Positions 27,767 to 35,530 of a stretch of 64,000 bases of DNA are shown here, one piece after another. Source of the DNA: Aureibacillus halotolerans (lineage in GTDB: Bacteria; Bacillota; Bacilli; Bacillales; DSM-28697); contig NZ_SNYJ01000004.1 of NCBI RefSeq assembly GCF_004363045.1, positions 1-64,000 of the forward strand. Direction: 5' to 3'. The position numbers were made by a program, and so were the translations under genes. How positions within the stretch are numbered: position 1 is the first letter of the stretch; each line of letters starts with the position of its first letter. The notes beneath the pieces were generated by a model, which made no database searches, was not told the origin of the DNA, and worked only from the letters and a program-made list of their open reading frames with translations.

Positions 27767-28795
27767 TTATCCTTTGGATGTGTTGGGTCGTGCGGTGAAA
27801 AGAATCGGTTTTTTCTCTTTCCATGACAAACGACAAGCATCAGCAAGTTCTTCGGCAACCAAGGCGTCTTTTCCTGTACAAGGGACAGTCCCGCCAAAGG
27901 TTATCGCATACAGAAATTGTTCCAATTCATTCCGATAGGATGTAGCGTACCTTTCCAAGAAAAAGGCTTGTGGTTTGGCAGATTCGATATGCCCTTCGCC
28001 ACTTATCTGGACGGTACTCTCCTGTTGATTCCCTACTTGAATCATGCCTTTTTCACCAAACAATTCAATACGCTGATCGTAGCCATACACAGCACGGCGA
28101 GAATTTTCAATCGTCGCAAAGGTACCGTCTGTAAACGTCAGCACAGTCGTCGCTGTGTCGACATCATCATGTGTCGCAAACATCGGGTCCACAAGACAGG
28201 CTGCTCTCACGTATACCTCTTCGACTTCTTTGCCAGTCAAATACCTTGCCATGTCCAGGTCGTGAATCGCCATGTCTTTAAACAAGCCACCTGAACGTGC
28301 CACGTACTCTGCAGGGGGTGGCGCTGGATCTCGAGAAATAATGCGCAATGAATGAAGGGCGCCAATCCGTCCTTGTTCAAGCTGTGCTTTCGCTTCCTGC
28401 ACATTCGGATCAAAGCGGCGATTGAAGCCTATTTGCAAAGCAATCCCTTGAGCTTCAGCCTTCGCTATCGCCATTTTTGTCTTCGCGGTTTCAAGCGACA
28501 CAGGCTTTTCACAGAACACGTGCTTTCCGTTCGCTGCCGCTTCTGAAATCATGTCGATATGCGTGTCGGTGCTCGAGCAGACGAGCACTGCATCTACATC
28601 CTCTCTTCGTAAGACGGTCAAATAATCATCCGTTGTTTCCACACCATACGAGTGGAGCCGAGCCTGCACCTCACTGTCAAAATACACATCCGAGACAACA
28701 ACCAATTCGGCTTGTGGAGATTGAAGAACATTGGTGGCATGAATTTGACCAATCCGTCCAGCACCAATAATGCCAAGCCTTACTTTTTTCTTCAT
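27767..28795 (-). CDS. iolG: myo-inositol 2-dehydrogenase
   Basis: Oxidises myo-inositol to scyllo-inosose with NAD, the first step of the pathway. A Gfo/Idh family protein of 342 residues with Rossmann GIIGAGRIGQIH at about 8-19, EKPVSLE near 95 and the active-site motif GGLFKDMAIHDLDMARYL near 165-182, which carries the catalytic Lys and His. AAGGGG precedes GTG ATG; the ATG is preferred. It is the first gene of the operon; the promoter and operator lie just upstream. No iolR or inositol permease gene is in the window. Confidence 0.95.
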   Translation of the reverse strand: MKKKVRLGIIGAGRIGQIHATNVLQSPQAELVVVSDVYFDSEVQARLHSYGVETTDDYLTVLRREDVDAVLVCSSTDTHIDMISEAAANGKHVFCEKPVSLETAKTKMAIAKAEAQGIALQIGFNRRFDPNVQEAKAQLEQGRIGALHSLRIISRDPAPPPAEYVARSGGLFKDMAIHDLDMARYLTGKEVEEVYVRAACLVDPMFATHDDVDTATTVLTFTDGTFATIENSRRAVYGYDQRIELFGEKGMIQVGNQQESTVQISGEGHIESAKPQAFFLERYATSYRNELEQFLYAITFGGTVPCTGKDALVAEELADACRLSWKEKKPILFTARPNTSKG

Positions 28796-28829
28796 CACAA
28801 TGCCCCTTGTTAAAAAAGTAGGTTAAAAA

Positions 28830-28844
28830 GGTTAAGCGCTTTCC
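28830..28844 (-). promoter_or_regulatory. CcpA/LacI-type operator (cre-like)
   Basis: GGTTAAGCGCTTTCC matches the palindromic CcpA/LacI operator core with central CG. It lies 8 bp downstream of the -10 box of the iolG promoter, where a bound repressor would block early transcription. Confidence 0.6.
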
Positions 28845-28852
28845 TTGTCACA

Positions 28853-28881
28853 ACTATACCACGCTAGGATGTATTCGTAAA
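28853..28881 (-). promoter_or_regulatory. predicted iol operon promoter
   Basis: On the - strand TTTACG (28876-28881) and TATAGT (28853-28858) are separated by 17 bp. The operator at 28830 overlaps the expected transcript start region. Confidence 0.6.
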
Positions 28882-28989
28882 GTTCAAAAAATAATCAATT
28901 TGTTTTGCCTACTGATTGTCAATTTCTTAACGCTCCCTTCGCCCCGCTTCTCATTGACAATAAGGCTAGGTTATAACTAAACTATGATG

Positions 28990-29025
28990 AAAAACCTGAA
29001 CAAATAATTGAATTTGTTCAGGTTT
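28990..29025 (-). terminator. terminator of the ArsR-SRPBCC pair
   Basis: A perfect stem: AAAACCTGAACAAAT pairs with ATTTGTTCAGGTTTT. It is bidirectional by sequence and ends the - strand pair. Confidence 0.8.
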
Positions 29026-29120
29026 TCTTCAGATAAATACTTCACTTACAACCTCAAGCGCACAAGTACTACTCCGACTCAAAAGATCCACGAACTTCTC
29101 TAACCGAGACCAAACTACCT

Positions 29121-29618
29121 TCACCCTTTATAGCTATTGTTTCCTGTCTCCGCTAATTCTTTAAGCCCCATAAACATATAATTCCAGCCCTGTTCTGTAT
29201 CATCATGCTTTGCACGAAGAGCTCTTTCGATATCAGCCTCTGTCCAATTTTCTTCATGAGGGGTATGGATGACATGTGTGAATGTCATCTCACATCCTTC
29301 TTGGATTTTTTTCAGCTCAACTGTAATCGTATCTTCAAGTTCGCTAAATTGTGGCATTTTAAAAGTGAACACGATTTTTTTCGGAGGATCAATTTCAAGG
29401 TACTCTCCAATCGCACGGTAATCCATGCCTTCCCGATGGTCAACAATTTCCCAAGTGCCGCCTACTTCAGGGTTATTTTGTGTGACTTTATTTGTATTTT
29501 CCAATGTGAAAAACCATTTGCTCATAATTTCCGGGTTTAACCATGCATCAAAAACCCTTTCAGGCTCTACATTAAATTGTCTTGTCATTGTTAACGTCGT
29601 ATTTGAAAAATCACTCAT
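29121..29618 (-). CDS. SRPBCC (AHSA1) domain protein paired with an ArsR regulator
   Basis: A 165-residue helix-grip protein with the typical AHSA1 opening TMTRQFNVEPERVFDAWLNP, MSKWFF near 33 and a C-terminal GWNYMFMGLKELAE. Ligand unknown. It follows the ArsR-family gene by 21 bp, an arrangement common in Bacillaceae in which the regulator senses the condition and the SRPBCC protein is the effector; that role is inference. GAGTGTTTG precedes the start. The gene ends at the terminator at 28990. Confidence 0.85.
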   Translation of the reverse strand: MSDFSNTTLTMTRQFNVEPERVFDAWLNPEIMSKWFFTLENTNKVTQNNPEVGGTWEIVDHREGMDYRAIGEYLEIDPPKKIVFTFKMPQFSELEDTITVELKKIQEGCEMTFTHVIHTPHEENWTEADIERALRAKHDDTEQGWNYMFMGLKELAETGNNSYKG

Positions 29619-29639
29619 ACAAACACTCCTTTATGTCAT

Positions 29640-29981
29640 TTAATGTTCTTTCTTTTTCGCTTTCAATAACTCACTTTCCAGCAGATCGAAACGATTGTCC
29701 CAAAATATCTCATAAAAACGGAGCCATTCATTTACTTGAGACAATGAGTAGGCGTTCAAGCGGAGTATGTGAACCCTCCCCTTTATGTTCCTGTCGATTA
29801 AATGCGCTCGTTCCAACACTTTAATATGCTTTGAAATACCCGCCAAAGACATATCAAAGGGCTCTGCTAATTCGGAAACCGTCCTTTCTTTTTCTGCCAC
29901 CATTTGAATCATTTCTCTTCTTGTTGGATCAGATAAAGCACTGAAAATTTCATTTAGGTTGTTTTGATCATTGTTAACCAT
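29640..29981 (-). CDS. ArsR family transcriptional regulator
   Basis: A 113-residue winged-helix regulator starting MVNNDQNNLNEIFSALSDPT. The helix-turn-helix lies at ERTVSELAEPFDMSLAGISKHI. No metal-binding Cys pair was seen, so it is not a classical arsenic sensor. It is followed at once by the SRPBCC gene. No ribosome binding site precedes the ATG at 29981; instead the -10 box sits 7 bp before it, so the mRNA is probably leaderless. The palindrome AACCATATGGTT covers the start codon and is a candidate autoregulatory operator. The longer upstream frame is not supported. Confidence 0.88.
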   Translation of the reverse strand: MVNNDQNNLNEIFSALSDPTRREMIQMVAEKERTVSELAEPFDMSLAGISKHIKVLERAHLIDRNIKGRVHILRLNAYSLSQVNEWLRFYEIFWDNRFDLLESELLKAKKKEH

Positions 29982-30017
29982 ATGGTTGATTATAATCGTT
30001 TTCTTATTCACATTCAA
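29976..30017 (-). promoter_or_regulatory. leaderless promoter with palindromic operator
   Basis: On the - strand TTGAAT (30012-30017), a 17-bp spacer, TATAAT (29989-29994), then the start codon 7 bp on. The palindrome AACCATATGGTT (29976-29987) overlaps the start codon. Confidence 0.65.
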
Positions 30018-30205
30018 CCATTTAGTTAAATATAATATAAGCATATGTTTGAAACACTTTTCATGTTGACTGTGCCTGAGTTGAAGCAAGGTAATATAGA
30101 TCTATTGACATTTTGAAAATATGTGTAAACAGAGAGATGCTAATGTTCTTATTCTGCATCATAAAAAGATCGTCTATTACTAACGAAGAGAACTTCTACA
30201 CCATA

Positions 30206-30354
30206 AATCACGACGGCTTCGTCAAAATACTTCGCGTTCCGCGGGCACGGCTTCAGCTTCCTCGGAAAGCAAAAGCTTTCCTGCGGGATCTTCAGCTCTC
30301 GCTGTTCCCGCAGGAGTCTACGTATTTTGACTACGCTGATGCTTGTTTCTGCGT
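30206..30354 (-). repeat. repeat family A, uninterrupted copy A2
   Basis: Reverse orientation. It has the full set of pairing arms (GCTTCGTCAAAATAC with GTATTTTGACTACGC; TCCTGCGGGA with TCCCGCAGGA) and no inserted module, so it gives the empty target site for comparison. Confidence 0.85.
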
Positions 30355-30398
30355 TTTTATTCATGTCACATCATAACATGAGGCCACCATGAAAAGAT

Positions 30399-30540
30399 GC
30401 CACTAGCGAGACCCCGCAGAGCGCGCAAGCGATCGAGGGGGCTCGCAGTTCGCCCGGTAACAAAGAGATCACGACGAAGTCTTTTTGAGTCGATGATGCA
30501 CTTGTACCATTTAGGGTGAAAGCGAGCGTATGGCAGCTTG
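30399..30540 (+). repeat. repeat family B, copy B2 with module M2 (30458-30518)
   Basis: Begins GCCACTAGCGAGACCCCGCA and ends GCGAGCGTATGGCAGC. A 61-bp module sits between CGCCCGG and AAAGCGAGCG, where B1 has CGCCCGCGGAAAGCGAGCG. Confidence 0.85.
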
Positions 30541-30673
30541 TATAAAAAGCAAGTACAATATTGGATTGTGGCTTTACCCAGTGATATCTAAGCGTGTCTA
30601 TCAAATAAAAGGTGCGAAAATTAAGATTTTTGATGTTCAACAATTTTAGCTAAATTCAAATCAACTGAAATAA

Positions 30674-30700
30674 CTAGGGTAGGATTCATCACCACCCTAG
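30674..30700 (-). terminator. probable terminator of the sugar uptake operon
   Basis: CTAGGGT pairs with ACCCTAG around a 13-base loop; the T-run on the - strand is short. It lies 37 bp beyond the last permease stop. Confidence 0.45.
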
Positions 30701-30736
30701 CACTTTCAAGTAAAATGACTGGCACAGTATTTCTGA

Positions 30737-31720
30737 CTATTCCCCCGAAATCCCAGAACGTTCAATGCTCTCTACGAAGGAGCGTTGAACGAACAAGTAC
30801 AAAATGACGATCGGTAGAATCATGAGAATGACAGCGGCCATAATCTGATTCAACAAAGTAGGCGTCATGCTCATGGCGGCTTGTGTAGAGACCGTCTGCT
30901 GTGCTTGCGACATCCCTTGCACACTTGCGTTGCCGTTAAAGGTCGCTAGGTTTTGCGCGAGGTTAAAAAACTCTGGCAACAGCAAGTACATGTTTGGTTG
31001 GAAGACATCGTTCCAGTTCCAAACGACTGAAAAGAGAAAAACAACAATCATCGCAGGTCTCGCCAATGGGAACATAATCATCCAATACGTCCGGAAGGCA
31101 CCAGCCCCATCGATTCTAGCAGCTTCCTCCAACACCTTCGGAAGCCCTGAATAAAACTGAATAAAAATCAGGACAAACAGTGCTCCTTTCAGTCCAAAGC
31201 CAAACAGTGCAGGAACGATGAACGGAAACAAGGTGTTAATCCAGCCTAAATCGCTAAAGAAAATATATAAAGGCACAACGATGGTCTGCGGGGGGACTAA
31301 AAACGTAAACACAAGCAATGCCATCCATAAAGACTTGCCAGGGAATTTGTAGCGTGCAAACCCATAGCCGATAAACGAACAGCTAAGAATCTGCAGAATA
31401 GCACTTCCAAAAGAGATCCATATGCTGTTCAGCAAACCTTTCCAATAATCGATGGCCCCAAAGGCGATTGCATAATTTTCTAAGGCAAACACTTTTGGAA
31501 TCCACTGAATCGTTGCATCCGCGACGTCCTGAGGTCGCATGAGGGACTGCGAGATCATGTAAAGGAGTGGATAGAGAAACACAAAAGACAGGCTGAGCAG
31601 CAATAAATAATAAGAAATGTATGTGGCAATTTTTTTTGTCTTTCTAGCGTATGTGGCCACTTTTTGCTTATCTACTTTTTGAACCACTGTTCGTGTCAGA
31701 CGTTCTGTATTCAGTTTCAA
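30737..31720 (-). CDS. carbohydrate ABC transporter permease (MalG type), second pair
   Basis: The inner-membrane half of a CUT1-type sugar importer. A 327-residue protein with six hydrophobic segments after a charged N-terminus and the EAA loop EAARIDGAGAFRTYWMIMFPLARP near 205-228. It is the last gene of the nine-gene cluster, 17 bp after its MalF-type partner. There is no ATPase gene in the cluster, so the energy probably comes from a shared MsmX-type ATPase. The sugar is unknown. Confidence 0.9.
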   Translation of the reverse strand: MKLNTERLTRTVVQKVDKQKVATYARKTKKIATYISYYLLLLSLSFVFLYPLLYMISQSLMRPQDVADATIQWIPKVFALENYAIAFGAIDYWKGLLNSIWISFGSAILQILSCSFIGYGFARYKFPGKSLWMALLVFTFLVPPQTIVVPLYIFFSDLGWINTLFPFIVPALFGFGLKGALFVLIFIQFYSGLPKVLEEAARIDGAGAFRTYWMIMFPLARPAMIVVFLFSVVWNWNDVFQPNMYLLLPEFFNLAQNLATFNGNASVQGMSQAQQTVSTQAAMSMTPTLLNQIMAAVILMILPIVILYLFVQRSFVESIERSGISGE

Positions 31721-31737
31721 CTTTTCTGCACTCCTTT

Positions 31738-32604
31738 CTAAATCGACAATCTTTTACGGAAAATCAAAAAGACGAAACCGATGATGATAAAAATAAAAAG
31801 AAAGTACAGCCAACCAATGGCAGAGCCGTAAGCATAATCATTGGAACGGAACACAACGTTTAACAGATGATTCATCACACCGTTATCGGGCTTCGTAAAC
31901 GAGTTCACTATACTGTAAAGCGTGTTTACAAAAATCATTGGCATGAGGAGGGGAAATGTGATTTTCCAGAAGGTTTCCCATGACGTAGCGCCATCGATTT
32001 TTGCTGCTTCATAAAGCGCCGGCGAGATCGTTTGCAGGCCGGCAAGGAAGATGAGAATTTGCACGCCAGAATCCCACATGACAAGAGTCAGTGCATCGGC
32101 GTATTCCAGAAGCGGCTCTAACACCACTTCAGGAATAAAGTTGCTTAATTGATTGTAGAGCCCGTATTGATTAAAGATGGGTAGCTGTGTGACCCCTTGC
32201 TCAAGCAGCTTTCGGAGGGCGGCACCGGAAGCAATGATCACTGGCAGGAAGAAAATCCCTCGAAAGAACGTCCGACCAATCATTTCGCGATTTAACAAGA
32301 TCGCACTGAACATTGCGAAAATCAAAATGAGCGGTACTTGGGTAAGCATTGACGTCAACGTCTCGATTAACAAAGGCAAAAAATGAATGTCGGTCGTGAA
32401 CGCTTCTCTGTAATTCATTAAGCCAACAAATGTTGCTTGAAGACCTGCGCTTGTTGGTGTCAGCTCATTGAGTGAGTAGATAAACGAGCGCCCAAGCGGA
32501 ATAGCCATAAAGAAAAAGAAACCGATAATCCATAGAGAGACGAAGGCATAGCCTTCCATGTTATGACGTGTTTTCATGGACAGTCTGACTTGTTTTCCTT
32601 TCAT
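31738..32604 (-). CDS. carbohydrate ABC transporter permease (MalF type), second pair
   Basis: A 288-residue six-segment permease with the EAA loop EAAKIDGATSWETFWKITFPLL near 200-221. Its ATG overlaps the DUF5696 stop (ATGA), so the two are translationally coupled. It pairs with the MalG-type protein that follows. It is clearly different in sequence from the first MalF gene at 37944, so the two pairs are not a recent duplication. Confidence 0.9.
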   Translation of the reverse strand: MKGKQVRLSMKTRHNMEGYAFVSLWIIGFFFFMAIPLGRSFIYSLNELTPTSAGLQATFVGLMNYREAFTTDIHFLPLLIETLTSMLTQVPLILIFAMFSAILLNREMIGRTFFRGIFFLPVIIASGAALRKLLEQGVTQLPIFNQYGLYNQLSNFIPEVVLEPLLEYADALTLVMWDSGVQILIFLAGLQTISPALYEAAKIDGATSWETFWKITFPLLMPMIFVNTLYSIVNSFTKPDNGVMNHLLNVVFRSNDYAYGSAIGWLYFLFIFIIIGFVFLIFRKRLSI

Positions 32605-34898
32605 TTGATCTCTCCTTTAGAGACGATATAATCATGTCCCCCAACCGTCGTCCCATCGATGGTCGTTGATTCCTCATTGTAGTTGACGATCGTATAGACG
32701 CCATTTTCATAAGTTGTTTTATACACATCATCTGATAGTTTTTCGTGCTGAACGATCAACTGATTGAAGGTTTGTTCATGTAAGGACGCAAGCAGCTGAT
32801 ATTCCTCCACCGATTGATCGATCCAGTCCTTATAAGAGGAGCTAAACAAGCTGTTCGCCATCGTACGCTGGAGCTCACTTGTTTCCTCGTAAGTTAATCG
32901 ATAGCTTGGCAACGCCCCGTACTCGATGGCCCTTAAAAATTCAGCTGTTGCATCGTTTCGCAAATTTGACGGCCCTGCTGTATAAGGCACTAAGCCATGA
33001 ATGGCAATCTGGTAAAATGGCACTGTTTCATCCATGTAAATAAAGCCGCTAGAATCCATCGGAATGTTTCGAATTTCATCGACATGCCCTAACGTATACG
33101 CGAACCCATAATCAACGGAGGTGTCTCCTACACGTTGGTGAAATGCATCTAAGGCTTTTGTCCACACCTCTACAGCTTGATGTCTTGTCATAGGGGCTTC
33201 TGTGTCTTGGTCGGAATACAGCAGGTTGCCCACATAGTCCAAATGCACACCAGTGACGCCTAACTTCTTAAATTCTTTCATTTCCGCTGACATATGCTCT
33301 TCGTAGGCTTTCCGAGGCTTTAGTAAATAAAACAGCTCTTGGTCATTGCTAAAACGGCTGGACACATACATATTTGAATGTTCCACAACCTCTCGATCCA
33401 AGCCTCTAACTGCATCGGAGCTTTCGGACATGCCATGACTCTCTTCGTATGCCCGGATGTAATTCGTTTGTAGATGAAGGGCAACGTCCCTTTCTTTCGC
33501 AAACGCTATTAAACGTTCTAAATCGCGGCTCCCACCTAAATGTTTTTCAACAGGGAAATGCTCAGGTTGATTCCCATACAATCCATCTTTAGACCAACCT
33601 TCGATCGTTACCTCTATCTGGTCTATGCCTTTATCTGCATACGCCTCTATGATCGAACGTGCTTGATCAAACGTCGTCATTTCAATAAAGGTTGTTCCAA
33701 TAATCTCTTCTCGTTGTAAGCCGCCTACGAGGTTTACACGCAGGGCATACCCTTCGTGGACAGATGGCTCAACTCCTTGAGCATGAATGAGGTAATTGCG
33801 GTAGGCCTTCGCCATCCCGATATAATTCGCTTCTGCATCCTCAAGAAGCACATACTGAACGGATCGGTCCCCGTCAATTTGCTGACCTTGAAATAGCGGG
33901 ATTTTGCCTGAAGAGCCGATAAAGATCACATCCTGTTTACGATACAAAAACTCTACGGATGCCCGGTACAGTGGAATGTTCCGAATGCCTGCAGGTGTCC
34001 CATTAATATGCGCTTGTTCTTCCCCATGCGTAACAATGCCTAAAAACCCTGTTCCGTTTCGATAACTCCCAAACACCGGCAGTGCAATGTTCATTTTCGG
34101 CGGGGCCATTTGCGTGAGCCCATCCGCAAACACTTCCCCTAAAGTCGTACTAAACGTAGGGTCTGGACCGTAGATTGGCTGAGAGTAACCACTTAGATAA
34201 AGCGGGTGCTCTTCCTTGAATGTCATCAAAGCGCCAGAGCCATCTGGAAGGAACAACGCCCCCTCGTCACTTTCCTTGCCTGCGTTAAAAAAGGGGAGAA
34301 CCTCTAGACTGATAATCTTTACGTCGCCAGCTTCTTTAATCGAGTCCTGTGGAATAGTGACAGACAGTCCACCGTCGTTCAATCGATACTCCAGCGCAAA
34401 CGACACATTGATTTCTTTCACATCAAATGTGGCGCGAAGGCTGTCCTCTTGAGGCTCAATCGTCACAACGTTGCTAGGCTCCTTTAACGTATACGTCTGT
34501 GACACACTGGCCCCATTCGTGTATTGAATATGAACAGGAGAATTCATAAATTGCACATTGTTCGGCAACGTCGTTTCATCCGCTTGAGGTGCACCAAGCC
34601 ATTCCTTATTTGATTGTTTATTAACGATACGGATGTTGCCTGTTGCTTCATCAATAAACAAGGCATAGTCGTCATTTTCAAGTCCTGTTTTCGTTACGGT
34701 CGTGACTGATGTTGACTGGAACTCAATGGCATCGTCCTCTTGTGATCCCGCATCTTCACCCCTAGAATCACTGGCTATCTCATTCATTTCATGGTCTGTC
34801 TTTGATTCCTCCGCAAAACCGCTATAAGACCAAACACTGCCTAGGATGAGTGCTGTGATGACCAACAATAAACTCACTAGCTTCTGTTTCTTGCTCAT
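32601..34898 (-). CDS. DUF5696 secreted/anchored putative glycoside hydrolase
   Basis: A 765-residue protein with an N-terminal hydrophobic segment (about 7-29) that acts as signal or anchor. A beta-rich domain spans about 60-380, followed by a TIM-barrel-like region from about 385 to 700. Acidic candidates for catalysis are E433 in VTIEGW, D554 in VHLDYVGN and D623/E624 in YMDETVPFY; the layout resembles retaining alpha-glycosidases of the GH13/GH101 type, but this is inference. Position in a carbohydrate uptake cluster supports cutting of the imported glycan at the cell surface. Substrate and activity are unknown. Confidence 0.75.
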   Translation of the reverse strand: MSKKQKLVSLLLVITALILGSVWSYSGFAEESKTDHEMNEIASDSRGEDAGSQEDDAIEFQSTSVTTVTKTGLENDDYALFIDEATGNIRIVNKQSNKEWLGAPQADETTLPNNVQFMNSPVHIQYTNGASVSQTYTLKEPSNVVTIEPQEDSLRATFDVKEINVSFALEYRLNDGGLSVTIPQDSIKEAGDVKIISLEVLPFFNAGKESDEGALFLPDGSGALMTFKEEHPLYLSGYSQPIYGPDPTFSTTLGEVFADGLTQMAPPKMNIALPVFGSYRNGTGFLGIVTHGEEQAHINGTPAGIRNIPLYRASVEFLYRKQDVIFIGSSGKIPLFQGQQIDGDRSVQYVLLEDAEANYIGMAKAYRNYLIHAQGVEPSVHEGYALRVNLVGGLQREEIIGTTFIEMTTFDQARSIIEAYADKGIDQIEVTIEGWSKDGLYGNQPEHFPVEKHLGGSRDLERLIAFAKERDVALHLQTNYIRAYEESHGMSESSDAVRGLDREVVEHSNMYVSSRFSNDQELFYLLKPRKAYEEHMSAEMKEFKKLGVTGVHLDYVGNLLYSDQDTEAPMTRHQAVEVWTKALDAFHQRVGDTSVDYGFAYTLGHVDEIRNIPMDSSGFIYMDETVPFYQIAIHGLVPYTAGPSNLRNDATAEFLRAIEYGALPSYRLTYEETSELQRTMANSLFSSSYKDWIDQSVEEYQLLASLHEQTFNQLIVQHEKLSDDVYKTTYENGVYTIVNYNEESTTIDGTTVGGHDYIVSKGEIK

Positions 34899-34915
34899 GA
34901 GAATGCCTCCACCCC

Positions 34916-35530
34916 CTAAATTCGGAATCGCAATTCTTTGACCAGATCAAACAGAAAACTTATAAACTGACTGATCAGCCCATAGAGGAGAACACCAATA
35001 AACCAAATGATCGCCATCCCTAATAAGCTGATTACCGTAATCCAAATCAATTTTCCTAGTTCAAAGTCATGTAAAATTTTCACCTTCACGAGCAACAACC
35101 ACCCTGCCCAAATGAGTAACCCATCTTTCAAGAAAAGGTAAATGGATTGCTCACTTAACGCAAACACATTGGTCAGCAACGTCACAGGGATCATAAAAAG
35201 AATGTAGGGAACAAGGCAAAACGCCGACCCAACAAAGATTTCTTTAAATTTCCCTTCACCCTCTGCGATTGTGCTAACGCCCCAATTCGCCACACACCAG
35301 GTAAGCCAAGGAATGAATAACCAAATGAATTCATGCACGTAAGAAATTTGATAGGGTTCTCTCGTTTGAAAATGGTAGCTAACGATAACAAGGGATGCCA
35401 TTTTCACGATAAATGCCAAGAAAACAAGCAACACACCTTGTGACCATTTCAAGCGGTTGGGGGTTTGAATATCATTGAAAAAATCAAAAGGATGAACCAT
35501 CACTTGCCGCATCATTTTCACTGTATTCAT
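34916..35530 (-). CDS. YIP1 family membrane protein
   Basis: A 204-residue protein with five hydrophobic segments: about 30-50, 68-85, 100-125, 130-145 and 165-190. The N-terminus (VMVHPFDFFNDIQTPNRLKW) is typical of Yip1-domain proteins encoded beside carbohydrate ABC genes. Its ATG overlaps the NHL gene stop (ATGA). The role is unknown; a scaffold or regulator of the neighbouring membrane proteins is inference. Confidence 0.8.
   Translation of the reverse strand: MNTVKMMRQVMVHPFDFFNDIQTPNRLKWSQGVLLVFLAFIVKMASLVIVSYHFQTREPYQISYVHEFIWLFIPWLTWCVANWGVSTIAEGEGKFKEIFVGSAFCLVPYILFMIPVTLLTNVFALSEQSIYLFLKDGLLIWAGWLLLVKVKILHDFELGKLIWITVISLLGMAIIWFIGVLLYGLISQFISFLFDLVKELRFRI

Noticed and set aside
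30113-30376. 87-residue + strand ORF
   Set aside because: It is entirely made of repeat A2 sequence; no protein-like features.
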